Shown piece after piece: positions 1-8,204 of a stretch of 15,199 bases of DNA. Positions within the stretch are counted from its first letter, which is position 1, and every line of letters starts with the position of its first letter. The notes beneath the pieces are model-generated. The model did not search any database. It was given only the letters and a program-made list of their open reading frames with translations, and had not been told where the DNA came from. Source of the stretch: an uncultured Rhodobacter sp. (lineage in GTDB: Bacteria > Pseudomonadota > Alphaproteobacteria > Rhodobacterales > Rhodobacteraceae); NCBI GenBank assembly GCA_937901435.1, contig CALGTJ010000382.1:1-15199 (forward strand), given 5' to 3'. The position numbers were made by a program, and so were the translations under genes.

Positions 1-495
1 TCCGCCAACCGTGTTGTGGCCCTGATCGCTGGTCAGGCAGATGCAACGATCATCGACTTGTCCAACAAAAACAAATTGGTAAAGCAGGCCCCGGATCAGT
101 TCAACGTGCTGCCGATGTTCGAGGTGGACGCCAGCGACGAGGCCCTGTTTGCCAACCTCGACTGGATCAAGGCCAACGAGAAAGACGTGGACATCTTTGT
201 CAGCGCGCTGGTCAGCGTCTGGCAGGACATGCAGGAAGATCCGACGATCATTGCCCGTGAAACTGACCCCGATGGCCCGATTGGCCAACTGCCTGCGGAA
301 ATCCTTGCCGGTCTTGACACCTTTTACACGGATGCGGTCGAGGGTGGTCTTTATGATGCCAACGGTGGCGGGCGTAAGGCTGCGACTGCGGATATGGAAT
401 GGTATTCTGCCGCCGGTCAGTTGGACGGCGACGTCAGCACGCTGAATATCGAGGACTTCTGGTACCTTGCCCCCCTTGATGCGGCGATGAAGTAA
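1..495 (+). CDS. ABC transporter substrate-binding protein, NMT1/taurine-nitrate type (5' partial)
   Basis: This is the C-terminal 164 residues of a periplasmic binding protein; the reading frame is open to base 1, so the gene begins before the window. Its place directly upstream of an SsuC-type permease, SsuB-type ATPase and second SsuC-type permease identifies it as the ligand-binding part of that importer. Visible features fit the second lobe and tail of NMT1/ThiY/SsuA-like proteins: an early stretch VVALIAGQADATIIDLS, which resembles the usual statement that the ligand site is re-entered at the lobe boundary, then an acidic, aromatic-rich helical tail ending NIEDFWYLAPLDAAMK. There is no signal peptide because the N-terminus is missing. 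The substrate cannot be told from this fragment: sulfonates, nitrate, pyrimidine or riboflavin precursors are all possible within the family. The identification rests mostly on operon order. Confidence 0.8.
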   Translation, partial: SANRVVALIAGQADATIIDLSNKNKLVKQAPDQFNVLPMFEVDASDEALFANLDWIKANEKDVDIFVSALVSVWQDMQEDPTIIARETDPDGPIGQLPAEILAGLDTFYTDAVEGGLYDANGGGRKAATADMEWYSAAGQLDGDVSTLNIEDFWYLAPLDAAMK

Positions 496-503
496 GACAC
501 GCA

Positions 504-534
504 GCCGGGTGGCCAAGCGATTTGGCCGCCCGGC
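504..534 (+). promoter_or_regulatory. Intercistronic stem-loop between binding-protein and permease genes
   Basis: Nine bases after the binding-protein stop codon, GCCGGG (504-509), T510 and GGCCAA (511-516) can pair with TTGGCC (522-527), G528 and CCCGGC (529-534) around a five-base loop. That is a 13-pair stem with one U-G wobble. No T-run follows, so it is not a typical terminator. Such stem-loops commonly sit between binding-protein and membrane-component genes, where they stabilise the upstream mRNA and lower expression of the downstream permease; that role here is inference. The stem also covers the GTG at 509, which argues against that codon as the permease start. Confidence 0.7.
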
Positions 535-583
535 CCCCCGGATCCCGGAGTGGATCTCGAACTGGATCAGAGACGGACCCCCC

Positions 584-1345
584 ATGCTCAATCGTCCTCT
601 AATGCTCAAACTGCTCTCTGCGCTTATCGTCTTTGGCGCTTGGGAAATCGCCGGGCGCATCCCGGTCAGCTATGCCTTCCCGACGTTCCTAGAGGCCATG
701 TCCTCGCTGGCGCGCATGACCTTTGATGGCTCGCTCTTTGTCGCCTATGGCGAGACGCTGAAACCGCTGGTCATTGGCGTTGCGATCTCTGCGGTCTTTG
801 GCATTGCCCTTGGCCTTTGGATCGGCCTCAGTTCCATTTTCGACTGGATGTTTTCGCCCATCTTCATCGTAATGCAGGCGGCACCCCTGGCGGCGCTGAT
901 CCCGATTTTGGTGATGGCTTATGGCATCGGTTTGACGTCCAAGGTCTTTGTGGTGTGCATCATGGCGATGCCGGTGATTGTGCTCAACACCAGTGGGGCC
1001 GTGCGCAATACACCGGAATCCTTCAAGGAAATGGGCAAATCCTTTCTTGCCAGTGACGCCCATATCATCCTGAAAATCATCCTGCCCGCCGCGTCCCCGA
1101 TCATCTTTTCGGGTCTGCGTCTGGGCATCTCGGCAGGCTTCATCGGCGCCATCCTGTCAGAGCTGAAAATCACCCCGACCGGCGTGGGCGATATCATCAC
1201 CTACAGCCGGTCCATCGCGGATTACCCCAGCATGTATGCCGCGATCTTTTCGATCATCCTTCTGGCGGTTCTGTTCCTGAACCTGTTGGAAAAACTAGAA
1301 AACTTCTTATTCGAAGGAAACAACCGTGGCTATGCCTCAGATTAA
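584..1345 (+). CDS. ABC transporter permease, SsuC/TauC/NrtB-like (first)
   Basis: This is a polytopic inner-membrane permease of the BPD_transp_1 family, 253 residues from the ATG at 584. Hydrophobic segments run through most of the protein, beginning LLSALIVFGAWEIAG near the N-terminus. The cytoplasmic EAA-type coupling loop for the ATPase is at about residues 149-180 (EMGKSFLASDAH...LPAASPIIFSGLRLG). The frame is open upstream to a GTG at 509, which would add 25 polar, membrane-less residues. I prefer 584 because the 509 codon lies inside a strong stem-loop and because the resulting length matches the sister permease (250 residues). The ribosome-binding site before 584 is weak. The end overlaps the ATPase gene by 20 bases, implying coupled translation. 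It would form a heterodimeric channel with the second permease. Confidence 0.85.
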   Translation: MLNRPLMLKLLSALIVFGAWEIAGRIPVSYAFPTFLEAMSSLARMTFDGSLFVAYGETLKPLVIGVAISAVFGIALGLWIGLSSIFDWMFSPIFIVMQAAPLAALIPILVMAYGIGLTSKVFVVCIMAMPVIVLNTSGAVRNTPESFKEMGKSFLASDAHIILKIILPAASPIIFSGLRLGISAGFIGAILSELKITPTGVGDIITYSRSIADYPSMYAAIFSIILLAVLFLNLLEKLENFLFEGNNRGYASD

Positions 1346-2129
1346 ACAGACCTTCGATCCGGGCGCAGCGCCCGTCGACAACGCCGTCACCGTACGCGGT
1401 GTCTCCAAGAATTACGGGAACGTCGAAGCCCTGCGCGATATGACGCTGGAATTCCCGCGTGGTCAGCTGACCTCGCTGCTGGGCCCGTCGGGCTGTGGCA
1501 AGACGACCCTGCTCAAGATCATCGCGGGCTTGCTGGAACCGACCTCTGGCGAGATCATGGTGAACGGCAAGGCGGTCAACGGTCCTGGTCCCGACCGCGC
1601 CTTTGTGTTTCAGGACTTTGCCCTGCTGCCTTGGGCCAGCGTCATCCGCAACGTGGCCTTTGGGCTGGAATTGCGCGGCGTGGCCAAGTCGGAACGCGAA
1701 AGCATCGCCAGCAAATACATCAAGGATGTAGGGTTGGCCGGGTTCGAAAACAGCTTTCCCCACGAGTTGTCCGGGGGCATGCGCCAGCGCGTCGGCCTTG
1801 CGCGCGCCCTGTCGGTGGATGCGCAGGTTCTGCTGATGGACGAGCCGTTTTCGGCCGTGGATGAGCAGACCCGCCGCAAGTTTCAGGAGGACCTGCTGAA
1901 CCTCGTGCAAAACGAGAACAAGACCTTCATCTTCGTGACCCACTCGATCGAAGAGGCGGTTTATGTCTCTGACCAGATCGCGATCCTTCTGCCGCGCCCC
2001 AGCCGCGTGTCGGAAATCATCCGCCCCAGCGGGTTCCGTGAAAAGGGCATCGACAATATCCGCCGCGATCCGGAATACCTTGATATCGTGGATGAAATCT
2101 GGGCGTCACTGCGAAATTATGTGGAATAG
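1326..2129 (+). CDS. ABC transporter ATP-binding protein, SsuB/TauB/NrtD-like
   Basis: This 267-residue cytoplasmic ATPase powers the flanking permeases. All motifs of a single active nucleotide-binding domain are visible: Walker A GPSGCGKT at residues 53-60, Q-loop glutamine at 96 (VFQDFALLPW), signature LSGGMRQR from 148, Walker B VLLMDE at 168-173 with the catalytic Glu at 173, and H-loop His at 206 (FVTHS). The segment PWASVIRNVAFGLELRG is typical of the taurine/nitrate/sulfonate ATPase subfamily. The GTG at 1326 is taken as the start because AAGGAA about six bases upstream is well spaced; an in-frame ATG at 1332 is the alternative. The gene begins 20 bases inside the preceding permease gene and ends nine bases before the next one, so the three are surely co-transcribed. 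Confidence 0.93.
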   Translation: MAMPQIKQTFDPGAAPVDNAVTVRGVSKNYGNVEALRDMTLEFPRGQLTSLLGPSGCGKTTLLKIIAGLLEPTSGEIMVNGKAVNGPGPDRAFVFQDFALLPWASVIRNVAFGLELRGVAKSERESIASKYIKDVGLAGFENSFPHELSGGMRQRVGLARALSVDAQVLLMDEPFSAVDEQTRRKFQEDLLNLVQNENKTFIFVTHSIEEAVYVSDQIAILLPRPSRVSEIIRPSGFREKGIDNIRRDPEYLDIVDEIWASLRNYVE

Positions 2130-2138
2130 GGGGCGGAT

Positions 2139-2891
2139 ATGACCGTATTCGGATACCGCCTGCCGGGCATGTCGTCGCTACTGGTCTGGGGCCTTCTGTG
2201 GGAGATCGTCGGCCAATTGGGCCTGACCTTTTTCATCCCGCCCTTGTCAGAAGTGGTGGCCACACTCTTTGTCGTGATCCAGACAGCGGCCTTTCAAAAG
2301 GCGCTGTATGAAACTGCGTATGCCTTCGGGGCAGGGGTGTTTTTTGCCGTTGTGATCGGCATTCCAACGGGCATCCTGATGGGAAAAAGCCGCCTGTTGG
2401 ATGAGTTGTTACTGCCGTGGGTGAACATCTTTTTGTCCGCACCGCTGACGGCGCTGGTGCCCGTGCTGATGGTGCTCTTTGGCTTTGGCATGAAATCGAT
2501 CATCATCACCACGACGCTGTTCGCGATCTGGATCATCATCCTGAACGCCCGCGCCGGGGTGATGCAGATCAACCGCTCGCTGATCGAAATGGCCCGCAGT
2601 TTTGGCGCAACGCCGATGGATGCCTTCGTCAAGATCTACTTCTGGGCCGCTTTGCCAGAGATCTTGGGCGGCGTGCGCATCGGCATCATTCGCGCGGTCA
2701 AGGGCGTGATCATCGGTCAGTTGCTGATCTCGATCGTCGGCTTTGGCGCGCTGTTCGAGCTTTATTCCTCGAACTTCCTGATGGCGCACTTCTGGGCGGT
2801 GCTGATCGTGCTCTTTGCGATGGCGTTCACGATTTCTGAGGTCTTTGCCTATCTCGAACGTCGTGTCGCCTATTACGCGGCAAAGCGTTAA
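2139..2891 (+). CDS. ABC transporter permease, SsuC/TauC/NrtB-like (second)
   Basis: This 250-residue polytopic membrane protein is the second permease of the importer. The N-terminal segment MSSLLVWGLLWEIVGQLGL and a later stretch IIITTTLFAIWIIILNARAG are clear membrane helices. The EAA coupling loop lies at about residues 150-180 (EMARSFGATPMDAF, LPEILGGVRIG) and is better conserved than in the first permease. The start is ATG nine bases after the ATPase stop, preceded by a GGGGGCGG purine tract. It is diverged in sequence from the first permease, so the channel is a heterodimer; many family members use one homodimeric permease. It is the last gene of the operon, followed by the intergenic repeat and bidirectional terminator. 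Confidence 0.9.
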   Translation: MTVFGYRLPGMSSLLVWGLLWEIVGQLGLTFFIPPLSEVVATLFVVIQTAAFQKALYETAYAFGAGVFFAVVIGIPTGILMGKSRLLDELLLPWVNIFLSAPLTALVPVLMVLFGFGMKSIIITTTLFAIWIIILNARAGVMQINRSLIEMARSFGATPMDAFVKIYFWAALPEILGGVRIGIIRAVKGVIIGQLLISIVGFGALFELYSSNFLMAHFWAVLIVLFAMAFTISEVFAYLERRVAYYAAKR

Positions 2892-2905
2892 AATGTGATG
2901 GCGGA

Positions 2906-2950
2906 TTGGGGCTCTGCCCCAAACCCCGAGGTATTTGGGGCCAGATGAAG
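2906..2950. repeat. Rhodobacterales-type dispersed intergenic element (candidate)
   Basis: The segment holds a 7-base-pair hairpin (TTGGGGC 2906-2912, loop TCT, GCCCCAA 2916-2922), followed by ACCCCGAGGTATTTGGGG and then CAGATGAAG. From memory, close variants of this string (GGGGCTCTGCCCC...CCCGNGGTATTT...GATGAAG) recur between genes in many Rhodobacterales genomes. Only one copy is in this window, so its repetitive nature is not shown here. It lies just downstream of the last permease gene and may act as an extra terminator or mRNA-stabilising structure. Confidence 0.5.
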
Positions 2951-2984
2951 ATGCGATGATCGGTCTTTTTTGGGCCGTAAGCAT

Positions 2985-3024
2985 AAAAAAGCCCCGCCAG
3001 ATGCGTGATCTGGCGGGGCTTTTT
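2985..3024. terminator. Bidirectional Rho-independent terminator
   Basis: A perfect 12-base-pair GC-rich stem, GCCCCGCCAGAT (2991-3002) with ATCTGGCGGGGC (3008-3019), closes a five-base loop. It is flanked by six A on the left (2985-2990) and five T on the right (3020-3024). Read on either strand the hairpin is followed by a T-run, so it can stop both the + strand ABC operon and the - strand icd gene, whose stop codon is only 12 bases away. This is the clearest terminator in the window. Confidence 0.95.
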
Positions 3025-3036
3025 CGTGTCGGGGTG

Positions 3037-5250
3037 TTACCCGATGATTTTGTTGAAGGTGGCCGAGGGGCGCATCACGGCTTCGGTCTTGGCCGGGTCC
3101 GTGTGGTAGTAGCCGCCCGTATCGGCAGGTCCGCCTTTGGAGGCGGCGAAGTCGGCCACAATCATCGCCTCACTCTCGGCCAGTGCCTTGGCGATGGGCG
3201 CGAAATGGGCGGCAAGATCAGAGTCGTCGGTCTGTTCGGCCAGTGCCTCTGCCCAGTATTTAGCAAAGTAGAAATGGCTGTCGCGGTTGTCGGACTGACC
3301 CGCTTTGCGGCCCGGCGATTTGTCATGATCCAGAATGCCTTGGGTGGCCAGATCGACGGCTTCGCCTAATATCCCCGCCTTGGCGTTGTTCTTGACCTCT
3401 GCAAGGAACTTGAAGCTTTCGCCAAGCGCGCAGAATTCACCCAGCGAGTCCCAGCGCAGGTGGTTTTGCTCGTTGAGTTGCTGGACGTGCTTGGGGGCAG
3501 AGCCGCCCGCGCCGGTTTCGAACAACCCGCCACCGTTCATCAGTTTCACGATGGACAGCATCTTGGCCGAGGTGCCCAGTTCGAGGATCGGAAAGAGGTC
3601 TGTCAGGTAATCGCGCAGGACGTTGCCGGTGACGGCAATCGAAGTGCCACCATTGCGTACCGTTTCCAGCGACACGCGGGTCGCCTCGCGCGGGGCGAGG
3701 ATCTGGAATTTGTCGCTGGCCCCTGCGGCGGCGAGAAGGGGTTTGACATAGGCGATCAGCTGCGCGTCATGGGCGCGGTTTTCGTCGAGCCAAAAGATCG
3801 CCTGACAGCCCTCTGTCTTTTGACGGGCAACGGCCAGCTTGACCCAATCCTCGATCGGGGCCTTGCGGGTAGAGGCCGCGCGCCAGATGTCGCCCGCCTC
3901 GACCACATGTTCGTGCAGCACATCGCCATTGGCCGCCGTCATGCGCACGGTGCCGTCGTGCGGGATTTCAAAGGTGGTGGGGTGGCTGCCGTATTCTTCG
4001 GCCTTCTGCGCCATCAGACCCACGTTTTGCACGGTGCCTGCGGTGGTTGGATCCAGCGCGCCGGTTTCCTTGAAGTAGTTGACCGCTTCTTCATAGACGG
4101 CGGCATAAGAGCTGTCGGGGATCACGCAATTGGCGTCTGCCTCTGCGCCATCCGGGCCCCAGCCTTTGCCACCCGCGCGGATCAGCGCGGGGATCGAGGC
4201 GTCGATGATCACGTCAGAGGGCACATGCAGGTTGGTGATGCCACGGTCCGAGTTCACCATGTAAAGTGGTGGACGGTCGGCCATGACGGCGTCGATGGCG
4301 GCCATGATCGCGGGCTGGTCATGCACCTTTTCCAGCAGGTCGCCGAGGCCAGAGTTTGCGTTCACGCCAAGCGCGTCCAACTCTGCGCCGAATTGCTCGA
4401 AGACCGGCGCGAGGAAGGCCTTGACCGCATGGCCAAAGATGATTGGGTCAGAGACCTTCATCATCGTGGCCTTGAGGTGGATCGAGAACAGGATGCCCAT
4501 GTCTTTGGTCGCGGCGATCTGGTCGGCCAGAAACGCGGAAAGCGCCTTGGCGGACAGGAAGGTCGCGTCGACCACGGTGCCCGCGGGGAAGGTGACGCCG
4601 TCCTTGAGCGTGGTCACAGAGCCATCCGTGCCGATCAATTCGATCTTGGCGGGGCCTGCCTGCGCCTCTGTCAGAGTGACGGATTTCTCGTTCGCACAGA
4701 AATCATTCGCGCCCATCGTGGTGACGATCGTTTTGCTGTCCTTGGACCACACGCCCATCGAATGCGGGTTGGCCATGGCGTATTTCTTGACCGCTTTGGC
4801 GGCGCGCCGATCCGAGTTGCCCTCTCGCAGGACCGGGTTCACGGCAGAGCCCTTGATCGTGTCAAACCGCGCGCGGATCTCTTTTTCGGCGTCTGTTTCC
4901 GGATCTTCGGGGTAATCGGGGATGTCATAGCCTTGGCTTTGCAGCTCTTTCACAGCGCCCACGAGTTGCGGCACAGAGGCGGAAATATTGGGCAGCTTGA
5001 TCACATTGGCATCAGGGGATGTCACCAACTCGCCCAGAACGGCCAGATCATTGGTCTGACGCTGTGCCTCGGTCAGGTTCTCGGGGAAAGTGGCGATAAT
5101 GCGCCCGGCCAAAGAAATGTCCCGCGTGCCGACCGTGACGCCAGCGGCGGCGGCAAAGCTGCGGATGATCGGCAGGAAAGAGGCCGAGGCCAATTCCGGC
5201 GCCTCGTCGACTTTGGTGTAAATGATGTCAGGAGTGTTCTGGTCAGCCAT
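3037..5250 (-). CDS. icd: Isocitrate dehydrogenase, NADP-dependent, monomeric type
   Basis: This enzyme oxidatively decarboxylates isocitrate to 2-oxoglutarate with NADP in the TCA cycle. Its 737 residues match the roughly 740-residue monomeric IDH family, which is unrelated in length to the roughly 400-residue dimeric form. Visible motifs: [13 protein letters not shown] and [11 protein letters not shown] near the N-terminus; the isocitrate-binding set S135, N138, R142, R148 ([15 protein letters not shown]); the metal-binding Asp in VIIDASIPA (about 350); R546, D547 and D551 in NVLRDYLTD; and the NADP-binding [20 protein letters not shown] region towards the C-terminus. The equivalences are to the Azotobacter enzyme, recalled from memory. 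The start could be the ATG at 5250 or the ATG at 5256 (two codons earlier); AAGAAGGG upstream fits 5250 slightly better. The gene is monocistronic-looking: its own long leader with inverted repeats, and a terminator just after it. Confidence 0.97.
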   Translation of the reverse strand: MADQNTPDIIYTKVDEAPELASASFLPIIRSFAAAAGVTVGTRDISLAGRIIATFPENLTEAQRQTNDLAVLGELVTSPDANVIKLPNISASVPQLVGAVKELQSQGYDIPDYPEDPETDAEKEIRARFDTIKGSAVNPVLREGNSDRRAAKAVKKYAMANPHSMGVWSKDSKTIVTTMGANDFCANEKSVTLTEAQAGPAKIELIGTDGSVTTLKDGVTFPAGTVVDATFLSAKALSAFLADQIAATKDMGILFSIHLKATMMKVSDPIIFGHAVKAFLAPVFEQFGAELDALGVNANSGLGDLLEKVHDQPAIMAAIDAVMADRPPLYMVNSDRGITNLHVPSDVIIDASIPALIRAGGKGWGPDGAEADANCVIPDSSYAAVYEEAVNYFKETGALDPTTAGTVQNVGLMAQKAEEYGSHPTTFEIPHDGTVRMTAANGDVLHEHVVEAGDIWRAASTRKAPIEDWVKLAVARQKTEGCQAIFWLDENRAHDAQLIAYVKPLLAAAGASDKFQILAPREATRVSLETVRNGGTSIAVTGNVLRDYLTDLFPILELGTSAKMLSIVKLMNGGGLFETGAGGSAPKHVQQLNEQNHLRWDSLGEFCALGESFKFLAEVKNNAKAGILGEAVDLATQGILDHDKSPGRKAGQSDNRDSHFYFAKYWAEALAEQTDDSDLAAHFAPIAKALAESEAMIVADFAASKGGPADTGGYYHTDPAKTEAVMRPSATFNKIIG

Positions 5251-5284
5251 ATTCATAAGCCCTTCTTGAGTTGGCTCAGGTGTT

Positions 5285-5307
5285 AGACCTTTGTTGCGCG
5301 AAGGTCT
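5285..5307 (-). promoter_or_regulatory. Inverted repeat in icd leader (proximal)
   Basis: AGACCTT (5285-5291) and AAGGTCT (5301-5307) form a perfect 7-base-pair inverted repeat around a nine-base loop. It ends about 35 bases upstream of the icd start codon, so on the icd transcript it would be a stem-loop ahead of the ribosome-binding site, if transcription starts further upstream. No function is known to me; it may be an operator half-site pair or an mRNA structure. Confidence 0.45.
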
Positions 5308-5330
5308 ACTGAGAGAACGGCTTTGTCCGT

Positions 5331-5351
5331 CCAATTTTCGTCGAAAATTGG
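5331..5351. promoter_or_regulatory. 21-base near-perfect palindrome upstream of icd
   Basis: CCAATTTTCG (5331-5340) and CGAAAATTGG (5342-5351) are perfect inverted repeats around a single base. It lies between the end of the GMC dehydrogenase gene (stop at 5385-5387) and icd, both on the minus strand, about 80 bases before the icd start. No T-run follows on the minus strand, so it is a poor terminator for the dehydrogenase gene. On the + strand GTTTGTTTCTCTC follows. The symmetry and odd-numbered centre resemble a dimeric repressor operator; an RNA hairpin is the alternative. Confidence 0.5.
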
Positions 5352-5384
5352 GTTTGTTTCTCTCTTGGCGCTTGAATTTCTGAA

Positions 5385-6989
5385 TTATGCACTAGTGATG
5401 AGGTCTGCGGCGCGCTCTGCGATCATGATCGTGGGGGAATTCGTGTTGCCTGAGGTGATGCGCGGCATGACTGAAGCATCCACAACCCGCAACCCCTGCA
5501 CCCCGCGCACCCGCAGGTCCGGATCGACCACGGACCCCGGATCACTGCCCATGCGCGCGGTGCCGACGGGGTGGAAAATGGTCGAGGCCACGTCACCGGC
5601 CCCTTGGGCCAGTTCGGTATCGCTTTGATAATCGGGGCCGGGTTTGAATTCTTCGGGCTGATACCGCGCCAGCGGGTCCTGCGCCATGATCCGGCGGGTC
5701 AGGCGGATCGCATCAACCGCAACGCGCCGGTCGGCGGGGGTCGCGAGGTAGTTCGGCTGGATCTCGGGATGCATTTCTGGATCGGGCGAGGTGATGCGCA
5801 CATGCCCCCGGCTTTCGGGGCGTAGGTTGCAGACGCTGGCCGTGATGGCGGGAAAGTCGTGGGGGGCTTGGCCAAAGGCCTCTAGCGTGACGGGTTGCAC
5901 GTGATATTCCAGATCGGGTGTGGCCATATCGGGCGAGGAATAGGCGAATGCGCCCAGCTGGCTGGGGGCCATGGACATGGGGCCGGTGCGCCGCAGCGCG
6001 TATTCTGCCGCGATCTTGGCCTTGCCCCACAGGCTTGCGGTCATCGTGTTGAGGGTCTTGGCCCCTTGCACCTTATAGGCGCAGCGGATTTGCAGATGGT
6101 CTTGCAGATTGCCGCCCACATCAGGGGCGTCATGCAGGACCTCGATGCCATGGGATTGCAACAGCGCGCCGGGACCGACGCCGGAAAGTTGCAACAGTTG
6201 CGGCGTGCCGATGGACCCGGACGACAGGATCACCTCGGCCCGCGCGCTGACCTGCGCGGGCTGGCCTTTGTGCCGGAACCGCACACCTGTGGCGCGATGT
6301 CCGTCGAACACCAGCCGCTCTGCCTGCGCATGGGTCACAACGCGCAGGTTGGCGCGATTGCGGGCCGGGCGCAGAAAGCCGCGTGCGGTGCTCCAGCGAA
6401 AACCTTTGTGCTGGTTGACCTTGAAATAGCCGACGCCAAAGTTGTCGCCCCGGTTGAAATCTGCCGTTTCGGGAATACCAGCGGCAATCGCGGCCTCTTT
6501 CCACGCGTCCAGAATATCCCAGTGCAGGCGTTGTTCCTCGACACGCCATTCGCCGCCCGCGCCGTGCATGTCATCGGCACCGCTGTAATAATCCTCGGAC
6601 TTCAGGAAATAGGGTAGCACATCGTCCCAGCCCCAGCCGGTATTGCCCATCTGCCGCCACCCGTCATAGTCGGCGGCCTGTCCGCGCAGATACAGCATAC
6701 CGTTGATCGAGGAACACCCGCCCAGAACGCGTCCGCGCGGATAGATCAGGCGGCGTCCGTTCAGGCCCGCAACGGCAGCGGTGGAATACATCCAGTCTGT
6801 GCGTGGATTGCCGATGCAGTAAAGATAACCGACAGGAATATGGATCCAGTGATAGCGATCCGACCCGCCCGCCTCTAGCAGCAGAACCTTTGTCTTGGGG
6901 TTCTCGCTCAGCCGATTGGCCAGCACACAGCCCGCCGATCCGGCCCCCACGATCACATAGTCAAACGCGCCAAAATCCTGCATGCCCAT
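5385..6989 (-). CDS. GMC-family FAD-dependent dehydrogenase (choline/alcohol type)
   Basis: This 534-residue flavoprotein belongs to the glucose-methanol-choline oxidoreductase family, whose members oxidise an alcohol to an aldehyde. The FAD-binding dinucleotide fold is at the N-terminus ([19 protein letters not shown], glycines 15, 17 and 20), followed by LLLEAGG and the first GMC signature ([14 protein letters not shown]). The catalytic His is at about 473 in HPVGTARMG, and the second active-site residue is the second Asn of SGNTNSPT (about 517). The C-terminus [12 protein letters not shown] is typical. Length and motifs fit BetA-like choline dehydrogenases and long-chain or polyethylene-glycol alcohol dehydrogenases. 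No betaine aldehyde dehydrogenase or BetI regulator is adjacent, so I do not call it betA. ATG codons at 6989 and 6983 are both possible starts behind a G-rich tract. No signal peptide is seen. Confidence 0.93.
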   Translation of the reverse strand: MGMQDFGAFDYVIVGAGSAGCVLANRLSENPKTKVLLLEAGGSDRYHWIHIPVGYLYCIGNPRTDWMYSTAAVAGLNGRRLIYPRGRVLGGCSSINGMLYLRGQAADYDGWRQMGNTGWGWDDVLPYFLKSEDYYSGADDMHGAGGEWRVEEQRLHWDILDAWKEAAIAAGIPETADFNRGDNFGVGYFKVNQHKGFRWSTARGFLRPARNRANLRVVTHAQAERLVFDGHRATGVRFRHKGQPAQVSARAEVILSSGSIGTPQLLQLSGVGPGALLQSHGIEVLHDAPDVGGNLQDHLQIRCAYKVQGAKTLNTMTASLWGKAKIAAEYALRRTGPMSMAPSQLGAFAYSSPDMATPDLEYHVQPVTLEAFGQAPHDFPAITASVCNLRPESRGHVRITSPDPEMHPEIQPNYLATPADRRVAVDAIRLTRRIMAQDPLARYQPEEFKPGPDYQSDTELAQGAGDVASTIFHPVGTARMGSDPGSVVDPDLRVRGVQGLRVVDASVMPRITSGNTNSPTIMIAERAADLITSA

Positions 6990-7050
6990 CCCCCCGAAAG
7001 ACCTGATGTCTCATCCCATGGGACGGGGGGAAAGGCAAATGCGGCCTGAC

Positions 7051-7263
7051 TTAACGGCGGCGCGACGAGGACCCATAGGTGGTCGCCATGCCATTGCGCC
7101 AGGCACTGCTGCTTTTGCAATGCCGACAGATGCGATCGCCAAAGCCTTCGCTGGCAAAGGGGTCGTTGCAGCGCAGGCAAGGCCGGGTTTTTGGGGTGTC
7201 ACGCAGGGATTGCGCCGGTTGGCTGTCCAGATCCCGATCCACCAGCGCGAAATGCTTTGTCAT
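7051..7263 (-). CDS. Small zinc-ribbon protein of unknown function
   Basis: This 70-residue protein has two CxxC knuckles, Cys 29 and 32 (CLRC) and Cys 46 and 49 (CRHC), 13 residues apart, forming a likely Zn-binding ribbon. The N-terminal 25 residues are polar and the C-terminus ends in a Ser/Arg-rich tail (SSSRRR). AAGGA sits about six bases before the ATG, supporting the start. Small alphaproteobacterial proteins with the pattern CLRC...F.SEG.G.RIC..C are familiar to me as hypothetical genes. The function is unknown: a nucleic-acid-binding or protein-binding role is plausible because of the basic tail. It stands alone, 61 bases upstream of the GMC dehydrogenase gene on the same strand; co-transcription is possible. 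Longer overlapping frames in the same DNA lack this conserved pattern. Confidence 0.75.
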   Translation of the reverse strand: MTKHFALVDRDLDSQPAQSLRDTPKTRPCLRCNDPFASEGFGDRICRHCKSSSAWRNGMATTYGSSSRRR

Positions 7264-7339
7264 CTATTTTCCTTCTCATTTGCGAAAGCGGAATACCCTT
7301 TGCGATCAGGGGTCCGAGGTTTCTAAAAGACTGCAGGGA

Positions 7340-8155
7340 TCAGTTGCGAAAGACGCATTGACCCTTAGAGCTTTGAAAGCCCGTGTCGCATTCCCACCGG
7401 TTGCCAGAGCGGTCCAGATGGGCGTTTTCCGGGATCTCGATAGCCAAACATGTGTCGTCCTGTGCCTCAAACCCGCGTGCGCATTTCCAGCCTGCGCCAT
7501 AGGACGCCTCGTAGAAATAGCCATTCTCGGGCACGATTACCGCCGCACAGCCGCCCTGCGCCTCGACAAACCGGCGCTCGCAGGTCCATGGCGTGCCAAA
7601 GCCAGAGCCGTTCAAAAAGGCGTTTTCCGGAACGGCAATCGCCACACAACCGGTGCTGGTCTTGGAAAACCCCCGCTCGCAGGTCCAGTCAGAGCCAAAG
7701 GCCTCATCCGATAGATAGGCGTTTTCGGGCACCACGATCTCTGCGCATCCGTTGGACTCGCGCGTGTACCCGCGCAGACATTCCCAGCGTCGCCCAGAGG
7801 TATCCAGATAGGCGTTCTCGGGGACGAAAATCGCGGCACAACTCTTGTCGTCGACCTCTTTGAACCCGCGTCTGCACTCCCATCCGGTGCCATAGGTATG
7901 ACCGGTGACATACGCGTTTGCCGGAACCTCGATCCGCTCGCATAGATCGGCTGCAATGCGATAGCCGGTGTCGCACTCCCAGCCCTCGCCATAGCTTTTG
8001 GCATGGGCGTTTTGCGGGAATTCCGACGTTTGGCCAAAGGCGAGCGATGTCAGGGTCATCAGGCAGGCCATGACCAGCCCTGTGAAGGCCAGCAGTTTTC
8101 CCGCATTGGTCTTGGCGGTAGAGGCGGCCACAGCCGTCGCAGCGGCAGGGAACAT
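7340..8155 (-). CDS. Exported protein with seven Cys-pair repeats, unknown function
   Basis: This 271-residue protein (from ATG 8155) has a basic N-region, a hydrophobic core at about 21-40 (LLAFTGLVMACLMTLTSLAF) and a likely signal-peptidase site near AFG|QTS, so it should be exported to the periplasm or beyond. The rest is almost entirely seven tandem repeats of about 31-34 residues with the consensus VPENAYL...G..W.C.RGF.....GC.AI. Each repeat carries two Cys, 14 in total, probably forming one disulfide per repeat. Tandem copies of this PENAYLD/WEC.RGY motif occur in alphaproteobacterial secreted proteins of unknown role. An upstream ATG at 8215 (and TTG at 8218) would add 20-21 charged residues and overlap the preceding gene; 8155 gives a more normal signal peptide. 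The repeats suggest a binding or adhesive surface, but this is inference. Confidence 0.8.
   Translation of the reverse strand: MFPAAATAVAASTAKTNAGKLLAFTGLVMACLMTLTSLAFGQTSEFPQNAHAKSYGEGWECDTGYRIAADLCERIEVPANAYVTGHTYGTGWECRRGFKEVDDKSCAAIFVPENAYLDTSGRRWECLRGYTRESNGCAEIVVPENAYLSDEAFGSDWTCERGFSKTSTGCVAIAVPENAFLNGSGFGTPWTCERRFVEAQGGCAAVIVPENGYFYEASYGAGWKCARGFEAQDDTCLAIEIPENAHLDRSGNRWECDTGFQSSKGQCVFRN
7343..8026 (-). repeat. Seven tandem coding repeats (about 31-34 residues each)
   Basis: Within the exported protein the repeats begin, in order, SEFPQNAHAKS, EVPANAYVTGH, FVPENAYLDTS, VVPENAYLSDE, AVPENAFLNGS, IVPENGYFYEA and EIPENAHLDRS. Each contains W(E/T/K)C followed by a second Cys 10-12 residues later. 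Repeats 3 and 7 are shorter by two or three residues. The DNA copies have diverged, so the array is old and kept by selection at the protein level rather than a recent expansion. Confidence 0.85.
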
Positions 8156-8204
8156 GTCCCTGCCGTCACGAGGATCATGCCCCAGTGGCAAAGCGCGCGC
8201 TGGA

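Noticed and set aside
509..583. GTG start for the first permease at 509
   Set aside because: The codon is buried in a 13-pair stem-loop and adds 25 residues not typical of the family; ATG at 584 preferred, though the ribosome-binding site there is weak.
3460..5286. 608-residue + strand open frame antisense to icd
   Set aside because: It is a shadow of the GC-rich icd gene; its translation is low-complexity and rich in His, Arg, Gly and Asp with no recognisable motif, while the minus strand encodes a complete IDH.
5385..6989. Naming the GMC dehydrogenase betA
   Set aside because: GMC motifs alone do not fix the substrate, and betB/betI are not adjacent.
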